NCBI RefSeq assembly: GCF_900142575.1
Contig: NZ_FRBI01000012.1
Location: 168,873-232,872 of the forward strand
Direction: 5' to 3'
Origin: Actinacidiphila paucisporea
Lineage (GTDB): Bacteria > Actinomycetota > Actinomycetes > Streptomycetales > Streptomycetaceae
DNA length: 64,000 nucleotides
The notes beneath the pieces were generated by a model, which was not told the origin of the DNA, searched no databases, and worked only from the letters and a program-made list of their open reading frames with translations. The first letter of the stretch is position 1. Each line of letters starts with the position of its first letter. Positions 1 through 8,974 of the stretch are shown here, piece after piece. A program made the translations under genes and the position numbers.

Positions 1-1435
1 CGTCGTCGAGGGCGTGCACCTCGCCGTAGCGCTTGCTGACGCCGTCGAGCACGATGGCGGTCCCCGCCGGACGGGGCTGTGTCGTCATGTCGCCTTTCTC
101 CCGCTGCTGTGGTGGGGTGCCCGACTGCCGTGCGGGCACCGTGGGCTGACTCGTCGGCCGCTCGGCCGCCGGCGGCTGCCGGGCCGCCTTGCGGGCGGCG
201 GCGCGGGCGCGCGTCGCCGCGGCGCGCAGGCCGAGCACGCGCAGGGCCAGCGCGGCCGCGATCGCCGCGAGGGGGAGGTAGGGGGTCCAGGAGCCGTAGC
301 GCTCGGGCAGTGTCGCCCGGCACAGCAGGCCGGCTCCGGCGAGCACCGCGAGTGCCGCCACGGCGCAGCCGAGGGCGAACCCGCCGTGGATGAGGCGGAG
401 TCGGGCGGGGTAGCGGCGCAGCCGCGTGCGGGCGCCGCCGTCGGCGCCGCGCAGCGAGCCGGCCGCCACCGTGAGGAAGGTGCGGCTCTCGGTGGCCAGC
501 CGCAGAGTGCCCAGGACGTAGCCGAGGATCTTGTAGCCGTCGAGCGGTGGCAGCGGCAGCAGGTTGAGCAGTGCCATGGCGGTGCCGAGCAGCAGCAGGC
601 CGCCGAGGGCGGGCAGCGCCTGGGCGGAGTCGGGGAGCAGCGCCCACACCGGCCAGAAGGGCAGCAGGAAGAGCAGGTTCATCACCGCGCCCGCCGCGGC
701 GACGGCGACCTGCCGGCCGCGCCGGTCGAGGAACTGCACGTCCTCGACCTCGCAGTAGAGATACGTCAGCAGGCCCCAGACCCGCCGCAGGCCGATCTCG
801 CCGACCCGCAGCCCGTACGCGCGCGCGACCAGGCCGTGGGCCAGCTCGTGCAGGCCGAGGCTGATCCACAGCACGCAGCCGACGGCGGCGAGGGTGACCG
901 GCTGGTGGTAGAGCCGGCCGGTCTGGTCGGCCAGTTCGCCGAACTCGACGGCGACGGCGACGGGCACCGCGGCGGCCGCCGCCAGCAGCGGGACGAGCAC
1001 GCCCGGCCTGCGGGCGAAGGCGGTGGCCTCGTGCAGCCGGTCCATGAGCGCGGGCGCGTCGGCGACCATCCGGGTGGTGCCGCTGAACCACCCCGAGGCG
1101 GGCGCGTCCCGGTCCGCGCCGCCTGGTACGGCGGTGACCGGCCGCCCACCGTCGAGCAGTTGGCGGGTGGAGAGCAGCCGCAGCATCTGCTGCCATTGGG
1201 CGTCGCCGAGCCTGGCCCCGAAGCAGGCGGCGTATTCGGTGCCGATATCGGCGAGCGAGCGGCTGCCGTCCAGCCGGGTGATGATGAAGTGCTCCTTCGC
1301 GCCCACCTCCATACGGACCCCGGTGACCGGGTCCTTGAGCAGGTGGACCACGGCGGGGCCGCGGGTCAGCGCGGGCCCGACGAGGATGCCGGGCCGCAGC
1401 GCGGGCCGCAGGTCGAGCAGGCCGCCGGTGGTCAT
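1..1435 (-). CDS. PqqD-like / M50 metalloprotease / ABC ATPase fusion (partial)
   Basis: The reading frame opens at an ATG overlapping the stop of the upstream gene (ATGA) and has no stop before the window edge. Residues about 1-95 resemble the PqqD-like winged helix found in peptide-maturation proteins. A polytopic membrane protease follows, with the zinc motif HELAH at residues 196-200 and a second aspartate motif (PPLDGYK, D299), as in the M50 site-2 protease family. After residue 449 the frame continues into MTTQPRPAGTAIVLDGVSKR, the start of an ABC transporter ATP-binding domain. A Shine-Dalgarno-like sequence sits before that internal ATG, so a separate ABC protein may also be made. Likely role, inferred from the cluster: leader cleavage and export of the modified peptide. 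The protease and the continuous frame are seen directly; the ABC part shows only about 30 residues. Confidence 0.8.
   Translation of the reverse strand, partial: MTTGGLLDLRPALRPGILVGPALTRGPAVVHLLKDPVTGVRMEVGAKEHFIITRLDGSRSLADIGTEYAACFGARLGDAQWQQMLRLLSTRQLLDGGRPVTAVPGGADRDAPASGWFSGTTRMVADAPALMDRLHEATAFARRPGVLVPLLAAAAAVPVAVAVEFGELADQTGRLYHQPVTLAAVGCVLWISLGLHELAHGLVARAYGLRVGEIGLRRVWGLLTYLYCEVEDVQFLDRRGRQVAVAAAGAVMNLLFLLPFWPVWALLPDSAQALPALGGLLLLGTAMALLNLLPLPPLDGYKILGYVLGTLRLATESRTFLTVAAGSLRGADGGARTRLRRYPARLRLIHGGFALGCAVAALAVLAGAGLLCRATLPERYGSWTPYLPLAAIAAALALRVLGLRAAATRARAAARKAARQPPAAERPTSQPTVPARQSGTPPQQREKGDMTTQPRPAGTAIVLDGVSKRYGEVHALDD
89..102 (-). promoter_or_regulatory. Internal ribosome binding site inside the protease-ABC frame
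   Basis: On the minus strand GGGAGAAAGGCGAC directly precedes an in-frame ATG at 88, where the ABC homology begins. Either the ABC ATPase is also translated separately from this site, or it is a relic of two genes that became fused. Confidence 0.5.
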
Positions 1436-2520
1436 GGGGCCGCCGTGGGCTTGGGCTCGCGCAGCGCGCGGGCCAGGATGTAGGACAGGAAGGCCTCGTC
1501 GCGGACGGTGACGGAGAGGCGGTTGTTGGTCATGTGCATGTACGGCGACAGCAGCATCGGCAGCGCCTGGTCGGGATCGGTGACCGGCAGGTCGCGCTCA
1601 CCGTCCCAGGAGCGGAAGACCAGGTCGCCGCCGCGGGCCAGCGCCACGACCTTCTCGCGCAGTTCCAGGCAGTGCTCGGCCCAGCCGCCGAGGAAGCTGG
1701 GCAGCCGCTCCGGGGCGGACGCGGCGACGGCGGCGCGGATCTGCTGGAAGCGGGCGGGCAGCGCGTCCATGGTGCCGTAGGCGCGGTCGTAGCCGTCCTG
1801 GGCGGTGTAGTTGGTGGTGGAGAAGGCCGAATTCCAGAACTCGTGGTAGCGGTCCAGGAAGTGCAGGAGCGCCGCCTCGTCCCGCAGCAGGCAGCCCGAC
1901 ATGGTCATCATCAACTGGGCGGCCGCGCCCAGCAGGACGGTCCGCAGGTGCAGATTCATCGTGCCGAGCGCGCCGGACACCAGCTCGCTGGAGCGCTGGA
2001 AGTGCCATTCGGCCAGCTCGACGCCGGCCGGTCCACCGTATTTGCCGTACTCCGGCTCGTAGGGCTCGGGGCTGAAGGTGTTGTTGGGCCGCAGCTTCAT
2101 GTGGCCGTCCTCGTCGACCAGGCCCTTGCGCTCGCCGCCGGGGAACTCCAGCTCGAAGAGGGTGTTGTAGAGGTCCGCGAGGAAGCCGCCCTTGACCTCG
2201 TAGAGCGCGGGGCGCTCCTTGAGGAAGGCCTCGATCGCGCCGCTCGCGCGGGCGGCGACCTCGGGGGCTGCGGCCGCGGAGGAGGGGCGCAGCCGCAGCC
2301 TGATGTGCGGGCCCTCCAGCCAGTAGTTGATGAAGAACCAACCGTCCAGCAGTCCCTCGCCGGTCAGTTCGGCGACCAGCGGGCGGACGCAGCGCAGCAG
2401 GAAGGGGCGGGGGCTGGCGGCGTAGAAGACGTGGAAGGCCTGCCAGTCGCCGCGTGCCTGCCGGCTCCCGGAGACGGGCGGGTCCGAGGTCTCGGCGGTG
2501 GCCGCCTCTGGAGTGGTCAT
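1432..2520 (-). CDS. Thiopeptide-type bacteriocin biosynthesis protein (LanB elimination domain)
   Basis: This 362-residue protein belongs to the SpaB_C / thiopeptide-type family. In split LanB systems such proteins remove glutamate from glutamylated Ser/Thr to give dehydroalanine or dehydrobutyrine; paralogues in thiopeptide clusters catalyse the [4+2] pyridine-forming step. Visible family features are the N-terminal WQAFHVFYAASPRPFLL region, the WFFINYWLEGPHIRLRLRP segment, and the C-terminal LSPYMHMTNNRLSV motif near residue 335. The start ATG overlaps the stop of the glutamylation protein (ATGA) and its own stop overlaps the next ATG, so translation is coupled on both sides. Only one such protein is present and it is next to the glutamylation protein, so elimination is the better call than cyclisation. 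Confidence 0.85.
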   Translation of the reverse strand: MTTPEAATAETSDPPVSGSRQARGDWQAFHVFYAASPRPFLLRCVRPLVAELTGEGLLDGWFFINYWLEGPHIRLRLRPSSAAAAPEVAARASGAIEAFLKERPALYEVKGGFLADLYNTLFELEFPGGERKGLVDEDGHMKLRPNNTFSPEPYEPEYGKYGGPAGVELAEWHFQRSSELVSGALGTMNLHLRTVLLGAAAQLMMTMSGCLLRDEAALLHFLDRYHEFWNSAFSTTNYTAQDGYDRAYGTMDALPARFQQIRAAVAASAPERLPSFLGGWAEHCLELREKVVALARGGDLVFRSWDGERDLPVTDPDQALPMLLSPYMHMTNNRLSVTVRDEAFLSYILARALREPKPTAAP

Positions 2521-5306
2521 CGGACGCTGTCCTGCCTTCCTGGCCGGGCCGCGGCGGCATGGTCCGCCGCGCGGGGGACGATTTCCACGGCCAGTTCGGC
2601 GACGTGGTGGCCGCGCGGGGAGCGCACGTGCAGCTCGTCCTCGCCCGGCAGCATCTCCTCGAAGACCGTCCTGGTCCCCCCGCCGCCGGTCAGCGCGTCG
2701 AGGGCGATCAGCGACAGGGGGCTGTCGAAGTCGACGTACTGCGGCTTGGATCCGCCGAAGACGGCGCCGAAGCCGCCCGCGCCGTCGTCGCGTTCGCGGT
2801 GCAGGGTGGCGAACACCCTGTCCGGCAGGCCGTGGTCGCGGCGCCATCGCTGCCACCGCAGGTAGAAGGCCGCGTCGTCCATGCCGGGTTCGCGCACCGG
2901 CAGGGCGCCGGGTGCGGCCGTCCAGGACCTGCGGTGCAGGACCACGCTGCGGAAGCGGACCCGGGGCCGTGCGCTGACCCCGTCGCGCCCCGGCGCCTCC
3001 GCGACCCCGCGCCACACGTCGAAGGACGCGCGGGAGGTCGGCGAGAGCAGCAGCAGGGTGCGCGGCACCTCGGGCAGCACCATCGGCACCAGGTAGCCGA
3101 GGTAGAGCGGGACGACCTCGGCGCCGAGCCGCCGGGAGCGCAGCACGAGCCGGTCGGCGTCCTGGTCGTGCTCGGCGTAGAGGTCGTCCAGGTCGATCCT
3201 GGCGTCGGCGGGGGCGGTACTGCTCTCGCCGGGGCAGACGATCTCGTAGTCGGTGAGCCGCCCGTGCAGGTTCAGGTTGGTGGTGGCGGAGCCCGCGGTG
3301 ATCTCGGCGAAGACCGCGCCGGGCGGCTGCCAGCCGCGCAGCGTCTCGCGCAGCCGCCCGGTCAGGCCGCCGTCGCCGGCGGGCGCGTCGGCTCCGGTCG
3401 CGTCGTCGAAGCAGTGGGTGAAGCGGGTGAAGGGGAAGGACAGGCCGCCGTAGGAGTTGTTGAGCACCACCAGCGGGTCGCCGGGTCGGCGGGCGAGCTG
3501 GAGGAAGTGGCTGTGCGGGGCGAACGACGGGCCCAGCACGTCCAGCTCGGCGCTGATCGCCGCCACCAGGTCCTCGCCGAGCCGCAGTTCCGCCTCGCCT
3601 TCGGGGTGGGCGGCCCACAGGTCGCGCATCCGGCCGGTGAATTCGGCGCGGGCCTTGTCGAGGGCCGCGACCTCGGGCATGCCCAGCCAGTTCTCCTCCG
3701 GGGCGTGGCTGCCGTCCGCCGCCCAGGGCGACTTCGTCGAGGTGAACTGCAGATACTGCGTGAAGATGTCCTCGTGGAAGTCGTGTACGAGCCGCAGCAG
3801 GTCGTCGCAGCGTCCGCCGCGCCCGTAGCGGGCCAGGAAGAAGCCCTTGAGGGTGAGCCGTTGGGGCAGCGCCACGTCGAAGGCGGGCATCATGCCGGTG
3901 AGCGCGTGCAGCGGGGCGGCCGCCAGCTCGGTCCACTCGTCCAGATCGGCCGCCACCTGCTCCTCGCGTACGTCCTCGTACAGCAGGGTCTGCGGCAGTG
4001 ACGGCGTCGCCGCGCCGAGGTCCGCCTGCAAGGCGAGCAGGTCGCGGCGCAGTTCGGCCAGCAGGGCGCGGCGGGCGGCGACGCCGGCGTGCCGGTAGCG
4101 GTCGACGCAGGAGGCGGGGCCTTCGAGGCGGTCGGCGACGTCGGCGGCCCAGCCGCGGTCCAGCGCCCGCAGGGCGCCGCGGAAGGATTCCAGCGGGTCG
4201 GCGGTGTGCACGTCGGTCGCCAGGCCGGTCATCTGCAGGATCTCCAGATCGAGCAGGGTCGCGGCATAGTGGGCGGCCTGCTCGCCGGTCGATCCGGTCT
4301 CGGTGGTCAGCCAGCGCGTCAACTCGGCGTAGCGCAGTCGCGGCCGGTCGCGGAAGAGCGCGGTCAGCCGCTCCAGGATGCCGCTGTTGCGCAGGAAGAA
4401 CAGCCGGTCGTGGGCGGCGTCGAAGCTGACGGCGGCGCTGTCGTCGCCGGCGGTGACCGAGCGGCGGACATAGCGGATGCGGTCCTCGTCCAGCTCCCAG
4501 CCCGCCGGCAGGGTGACGAAGAGGTCGTCGCGCCGGGCGATGTCGGCGGCGATCAGCTCAGCGAGCCTGGCCAGCACCACGACGTTGAGCCGGGGGTGGC
4601 TGGTCCAGGTCTCGCCGGTGCGCACCTCGGGGCCCGTGTCGCCGAATGTGCCCTCGGCGACCGCGGTGAAGGTGCTGAAGGGGCTGGTCTTGCAGGCGGT
4701 CCGGTAGAGGTACGCCAGCAGCGAGCGCTCCTTCTTCCTGGCCCGCTTGTCCGGGACCGGCGTGCGGTCGGCGATGAAGGCGTCGAGCTGGCCGTCGAGG
4801 GTGGGCGACGCCAGCGCGAGGGCGAGCCGCAGCCGGTCCTCACCGGCGAGGCGGCGCAGTTCGGCGCGGCCGGCGGCGAGTTCGCGCTCCAGCAGCGGGC
4901 CGCCCGCGCCCCGCAGCTGCTCCAGCCGCAGCCGGGCGTCGAGCCAGCCGGCGAGCAGTTCCCCGGTGCCGCCGCCGATCGCGGCGGCCAAGGCGCGTAC
5001 GGCGTCCGGGTCGTGGGGCAGCCGGTCGTTGAAGACCTGTCGGCGCAGCGCGAGTACGGCCCTGCGGTCCGCGCCGTCCTCGGTGTCCTTGACCAGCACG
5101 GTCAGCGGGTCGTTCAACTCGGCGGCGATCGAGGCGAGGTGCTGCTCGGCGGCCAGCACCTCGCCTGCCCAGCGCCGGGCTCCCGGGCTGCGCAGCCGGT
5201 GCACGGCCGACACCGGCAGACCCGCCACCCGCAGCATGAAGCGGCGGTGCAGCAGCCAGCTCCGCGGGCTGTCCCCCGTGTCCTGCGCGGCGGCGTTGAC
5301 GCTCAT
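2517..5306 (-). CDS. Lantibiotic dehydratase, glutamylation protein (split LanB)
   Basis: This 929-residue protein matches the N-terminal LanB dehydratase family, which transfers glutamate from glutamyl-tRNA to Ser/Thr of a precursor peptide. Recognisable segments are KTSPFSTFTAVAEG, the LTLKGFFLARYG region, VVLNNSYGGLSFPFTRF, and LNLHGRLTDYEIVCPGE. It ends before any elimination domain, which is the separate downstream gene. I chose the ATG at 5306 because AGGAAGGAG lies at a good distance upstream; an in-frame ATG at 5351 has no comparable site. The gene sits 61 bases after the SagB stop and is translationally coupled to the elimination gene. Confidence 0.9.
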   Translation of the reverse strand: MSVNAAAQDTGDSPRSWLLHRRFMLRVAGLPVSAVHRLRSPGARRWAGEVLAAEQHLASIAAELNDPLTVLVKDTEDGADRRAVLALRRQVFNDRLPHDPDAVRALAAAIGGGTGELLAGWLDARLRLEQLRGAGGPLLERELAAGRAELRRLAGEDRLRLALALASPTLDGQLDAFIADRTPVPDKRARKKERSLLAYLYRTACKTSPFSTFTAVAEGTFGDTGPEVRTGETWTSHPRLNVVVLARLAELIAADIARRDDLFVTLPAGWELDEDRIRYVRRSVTAGDDSAAVSFDAAHDRLFFLRNSGILERLTALFRDRPRLRYAELTRWLTTETGSTGEQAAHYAATLLDLEILQMTGLATDVHTADPLESFRGALRALDRGWAADVADRLEGPASCVDRYRHAGVAARRALLAELRRDLLALQADLGAATPSLPQTLLYEDVREEQVAADLDEWTELAAAPLHALTGMMPAFDVALPQRLTLKGFFLARYGRGGRCDDLLRLVHDFHEDIFTQYLQFTSTKSPWAADGSHAPEENWLGMPEVAALDKARAEFTGRMRDLWAAHPEGEAELRLGEDLVAAISAELDVLGPSFAPHSHFLQLARRPGDPLVVLNNSYGGLSFPFTRFTHCFDDATGADAPAGDGGLTGRLRETLRGWQPPGAVFAEITAGSATTNLNLHGRLTDYEIVCPGESSTAPADARIDLDDLYAEHDQDADRLVLRSRRLGAEVVPLYLGYLVPMVLPEVPRTLLLLSPTSRASFDVWRGVAEAPGRDGVSARPRVRFRSVVLHRRSWTAAPGALPVREPGMDDAAFYLRWQRWRRDHGLPDRVFATLHRERDDGAGGFGAVFGGSKPQYVDFDSPLSLIALDALTGGGGTRTVFEEMLPGEDELHVRSPRGHHVAELAVEIVPRAADHAAAARPGRQDSVR

Positions 5307-5367
5307 GCCGCTCCTTCCTGTCCGTTCCGTCGGTGGATCCGTCATCGCCACGGGTGTGCCGGGCCCT

Positions 5368-6954
5368 TCAGGCGATCTCGTAGCGGAAGTCGGCGGGGCG
5401 GGGGCGCTCGTGGCCGATCATCATGATCAGCAGCGGCACCTCGCCGGTCTCCTCCAGCGCCAGCTCCTCGGTGAAGGAGATCGCGTCGAAGCCCAGCGCC
5501 ACCCCGCAGGACAGGCCCGCGGCGGCCGACGCGGTGTAGACGGCCTGCGAGATGCCACCGATCACCGCGTTGACCAGGCGGTATCCCCGGTCGCCCACGG
5601 CGTCGAGCACGGCCGTGGTCCGGGCCACGGGCACGATCACGGCCGCCGCCTGCTCCAGGTTGTAGTTCGCCAGGAAGTAGTTGCGCTGCAGGAATCCGCC
5701 CGGCGCCCCGGCCGCGACCAGCCGCAGCGAGCCGTCGGCGCGGTCGTACAGGTAGCTGCCGGGGTCGACGCCCGCCACGTGGTTGACGAAGACGTAGGCC
5801 CGGCTGAGCCGCCCGCCGCCCGGGGTCTCCGTGTCGCTGTCGAGGGTGCCCGCCGCATCGACGGCGGCCAGCACGGTCGACAGCGCGTCGGCGGGCAGCG
5901 GCGTCGTCGCCTGGAAGCGGCCGAAGCTGCTGCGCCTGGCCCGCAGCGCGGCGCCGACCGGGGTGTCGAGCTCCCGTGGCGCGGGCAGCGCGGTCCGCTC
6001 GCCGCCCCCGGGCACGGGCAGCGCGAGCGCGCCGTCCAGCGCCCCGGCGGGCGGCCGCCGGGCGGCGCCGTCGAGCGTGGCGGCGTGCATGCGGCGTACG
6101 GTCTCGAAGGTCGTCGTCGTACGCGACCGCTCCTGGTCGGCGTACCGCACCCGGGGCGGTACGGCGGCGGGTGGCGCCGTCACGGCGGGCCGCTCCCAGC
6201 GGAGCGGGACCACCGCGAAGACGCCCTCCTCGTCCTCCTCCAGGCCGAGCAGCCGGCCGAGCCTGGCCTCGTCGAACCACAGGGCAGGCCCGATGTGCAG
6301 CCCGCGCGCCCTGGCCCAGATCCGCCAGGTCTCCAGCAGCGCGCCGGTGTCCATCGTCACGACGTGGTAGCTGAAGCTGTTGTATTTGAAGGCGTTCTGC
6401 CAGAAGCGCACGCCGAGGACCAGGAACTGGTCGTACGCCCCCAGGGCCTCGCCGCCCGCCGCGCGCACCTCGGCCGTCACGTCGCCGGCCAGCAGCCGCC
6501 GCAGGTCGTGGTGGGGCGTGGAGTAGTAGTAGACGCCCGGCGTCAGCGGCCCGGAGGGCCCGGCCACCCAGTGCACGCCGACCGGGTAGAGGCCGCCGCC
6601 CGAGGCGGTGCCGCGCGACCAGTTGGCCTGGGTGTACATCGGCAGGGTGCCCAGGTCGGAGTTGGCCTGCACGGCGAGCCTGCGGCCCACCAGGCCGTAG
6701 GACTCCTGGAGCATCCCGGCGAGCAGCGGCAGCGTGAAGGACCCGGTGCCGCGCGGCCCGAACAGGCCGCGCTGGACGGTCGCTTCCTCCGCGTCCGGGA
6801 GGTCGGCGGCCTGCGGCAGCGGGAAGGCCTCGGCGCCGGGGAAGTGCTTGCCCTTGCGGGGGCGGTCGGCCCAGTCGGGCACGAAGTCGGCCGGCTCCAT
6901 GGGATACCTGCCGCGCCGGACGATGGCGGTCGCGTACTCATGGGCGAATCCCAC
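5368..6954 (-). CDS. SagB-type FMN-dependent azoline dehydrogenase
   Basis: This 528-residue protein is a SagB/ThcOx family nitroreductase-fold enzyme that oxidises azolines to azoles with FMN. The N-terminal half contains SRGTASGGGLYPVGVHWVAG and VYYYSTPHHDLRRL, typical of this family. The C-terminal half repeats the fold (RRSSFGRF, LSRAYVFVNHVAGV, NYFLANYNLEQAAAVIV, GISQAVYTASAAAGLSCG). Two nitroreductase-like halves explain the length, well above single-domain members. The start is GTG at 6954, with AGAGAGGAAA upstream. Its presence predicts oxidised thiazoles or oxazoles rather than only azolines in the product. Confidence 0.9.
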   Translation of the reverse strand: MGFAHEYATAIVRRGRYPMEPADFVPDWADRPRKGKHFPGAEAFPLPQAADLPDAEEATVQRGLFGPRGTGSFTLPLLAGMLQESYGLVGRRLAVQANSDLGTLPMYTQANWSRGTASGGGLYPVGVHWVAGPSGPLTPGVYYYSTPHHDLRRLLAGDVTAEVRAAGGEALGAYDQFLVLGVRFWQNAFKYNSFSYHVVTMDTGALLETWRIWARARGLHIGPALWFDEARLGRLLGLEEDEEGVFAVVPLRWERPAVTAPPAAVPPRVRYADQERSRTTTTFETVRRMHAATLDGAARRPPAGALDGALALPVPGGGERTALPAPRELDTPVGAALRARRSSFGRFQATTPLPADALSTVLAAVDAAGTLDSDTETPGGGRLSRAYVFVNHVAGVDPGSYLYDRADGSLRLVAAGAPGGFLQRNYFLANYNLEQAAAVIVPVARTTAVLDAVGDRGYRLVNAVIGGISQAVYTASAAAGLSCGVALGFDAISFTEELALEETGEVPLLIMMIGHERPRPADFRYEIA

Positions 6955-7012
6955 GGGCGTTTCCTCTCTGTGCGTGCGTCTGCTGGGGCCGGCGGGGCTC
7001 GGCTCGGGGGAA

Positions 7013-8974
7013 TCAGGGAAAGGGGTGCGGGGCCGGGTTGAGGTCCGCGGCGGTCAGGTCGCGGTCGTGCAGGCCCGCTTCACGCAGCGCGGTGCGTGTC
7101 CTGGGCAGGTGGCGGGCGCGCTGGCGGCGCCAGCCGAAGTCGATGGGCAGCAGTCCCGGCACGATCACCCCGGCGGTGTGGAAGCCGAGTTCGCGCTGCT
7201 CGGGCATGGTCTGGTCGACGACGACGACGTCGAAGCCGGCCTTGGCGACCGCCGCGACGCAGCCGGCGACGTCGTCGCCGAGGTCGTCGCCGGGCGGCAG
7301 GGCGCCTGGGCCGGTCGACGGCAGGTCGGCCAGGGCGACGCGCGGGCGCTCTTCGCGCAGCAGGAAGTCGGCGTGCTCGGCCATGTCCGGCAGGCCGTAG
7401 AGCAGCGGGTGGTCGTGCAGCACCAGCACCTGGTCGAAGTCGGCGGCCAGTGACCGCAGTCGGGCCTCGTCGCGTGCGGTTCTGCGGCGCAGGTTGACCG
7501 CGTCGGTGGCGATCTCGCACAGCCCGGCGGCGAGCGCCGCCTCCGGGTCGAGCCCGGCGCCCGCTCCGAAGCACAGCCGGCCGAGGCCGCCGTCGACGCG
7601 CTCGGCCACCGCGGTGACCACCGGGATCGGGAAGCTGATCCGGGTGTCGAAGAAGCGGGCGCGGTAGCCGTACATCGCGAGCCGGTCGATCATCGCGCGG
7701 GTCTGCGGGCTGCGGGTGCCGGAGACGTCGATCTCCGGCAGCGGCGCCCTGCCGTACCAGGCGAGCAGGAACGCGTCGCGCTCGACGACCTCCATCAGGC
7801 CGAAGTAGACGGCCTCGGCCAGACTCCCGCCGGACGCGCAGCCGTTGGAGCTCTCCTGGACGAAGCGGTGCCGGAGCCCGCCCGGCGCGTGGTAATAGGC
7901 GAGGATCTCCGGTACGAGCAGCGGGCGTTGGTCGCGCAGCGACCAGCCCCACACCCAGGGGATCGGCCGGCCCGGGTCGAACGGGCGGACGCCGGGCTCG
8001 GCGCGGTGGAAGTCGGCGGAGTAGAGGCCGCAGGAGCGCGGGTCCAACACGGCCTCTTCCGCAGCGAGTTCGTCGTAGGACCCGACGACGGCGGTGCGCT
8101 TGCCGCGCGGGCGCATACCGGCGAAGCGCTCCAGCCCTTCGAGCAGGCCGACGCGCTCGCTGGAGCGGTAGCGGGGTGTGTGGCCGCCCCAGAAGCACTC
8201 CCGCAGGTAGTCGCCCGAGCGCAGCAGGAACGACCCGACGGTCGAGGACGTGGACGCCGAGACCAGGTCGGGCACCACGGAGGGCCCGAGCATGCCGGCC
8301 GCCGGGTTCACGAACGCCTCGAAGGGCACGTCGTAGTCGTCGGCGGGCCGCGCCCTGAAGACGTCGGGGGCGGGTTTGGGCGCCGGCGCGAAGGTGATCC
8401 GCGCGCCCTCCGCCGTGTCCGCGGCCCGTACGCCGCAGCGCGGGCACTCGGCGTCCGGCACGAAGGCGAAGCGGGTGACGCGGAGCGTCTCGGCGTCCAC
8501 GAGGAAGGCGTACGGCAACCGCCCGCGGCCCGCGGCCCCTTCCGCCCGCTCCCGGTGCGCCGCGATCAGCGCGGCGACCCCGTCGACGCCGAAGGCCACC
8601 TCCCCCGCCCCGACGGCGCGCGTCTCGACCCCCGTCTCCAGCGCCTCCCGCAGTGCCCGCGCCCGCACGCCCTGCCACCGCCGCGCCAGACACCGCGGAC
8701 AGCCCGCGCCGCCGTCGGGCCCGAACGGTCCGACGAGCACGAGGTGCCCGTAGCGGTGCACCCCGACGGCGGCGTCCTCGTCCGCCCCGCCGGCGACGGC
8801 CAGCTCGTCCCGCACACCGAGCGCCCCGACGACGATGTCACCTCCGCCGCCGAAGCAGCGCAGGCTCAGGGCGAGTTGCCGGGCGAAACGCGCGCAGTCC
8901 GCCGCGAGCGGGCCGCCGTGGCCGACGCGGACGGGCACGGCGGCGCCGGCGGGCGGGGCGGCAGGGGAGGTCAT
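7013..8974 (-). CDS. YcaO-type cyclodehydratase (TOMM)
   Basis: This 653-residue YcaO protein should ATP-dependently cyclise Cys/Ser/Thr of the precursor to azolines. The nucleotide-binding signature runs through SSNGCASGGSLAEAVY and GLMEVVERDAFLLAWYG. The C-terminus ends PAPHPFP, giving the PxPxP motif that is catalytically important in many azoline-forming YcaOs. The N-terminal 230 residues precede the YcaO fold and carry two CPRC pairs (near residues 90 and 165), suggesting a structural zinc site. The ATG shares one base with the stop of the E1-like gene (TGATG). The 58-base gap to SagB is too small for a precursor gene. Confidence 0.9.
   Translation of the reverse strand: MTSPAAPPAGAAVPVRVGHGGPLAADCARFARQLALSLRCFGGGGDIVVGALGVRDELAVAGGADEDAAVGVHRYGHLVLVGPFGPDGGAGCPRCLARRWQGVRARALREALETGVETRAVGAGEVAFGVDGVAALIAAHRERAEGAAGRGRLPYAFLVDAETLRVTRFAFVPDAECPRCGVRAADTAEGARITFAPAPKPAPDVFRARPADDYDVPFEAFVNPAAGMLGPSVVPDLVSASTSSTVGSFLLRSGDYLRECFWGGHTPRYRSSERVGLLEGLERFAGMRPRGKRTAVVGSYDELAAEEAVLDPRSCGLYSADFHRAEPGVRPFDPGRPIPWVWGWSLRDQRPLLVPEILAYYHAPGGLRHRFVQESSNGCASGGSLAEAVYFGLMEVVERDAFLLAWYGRAPLPEIDVSGTRSPQTRAMIDRLAMYGYRARFFDTRISFPIPVVTAVAERVDGGLGRLCFGAGAGLDPEAALAAGLCEIATDAVNLRRRTARDEARLRSLAADFDQVLVLHDHPLLYGLPDMAEHADFLLREERPRVALADLPSTGPGALPPGDDLGDDVAGCVAAVAKAGFDVVVVDQTMPEQRELGFHTAGVIVPGLLPIDFGWRRQRARHLPRTRTALREAGLHDRDLTAADLNPAPHPFP

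Noticed and set aside
14..1483. Long plus-strand open frame at the left end
   Set aside because: It is the reverse-strand shadow of the M50 protease-ABC gene. Its composition is Gly/Arg/Gln-rich with no domain, while the minus strand shows HELAH and coupled starts.
1432..2520. Thiopeptide [4+2] pyridine synthase
   Set aside because: The family cannot be split by eye with certainty, but it is the only SpaB_C-like protein and is coupled to the glutamylation protein, which otherwise would have no elimination partner.
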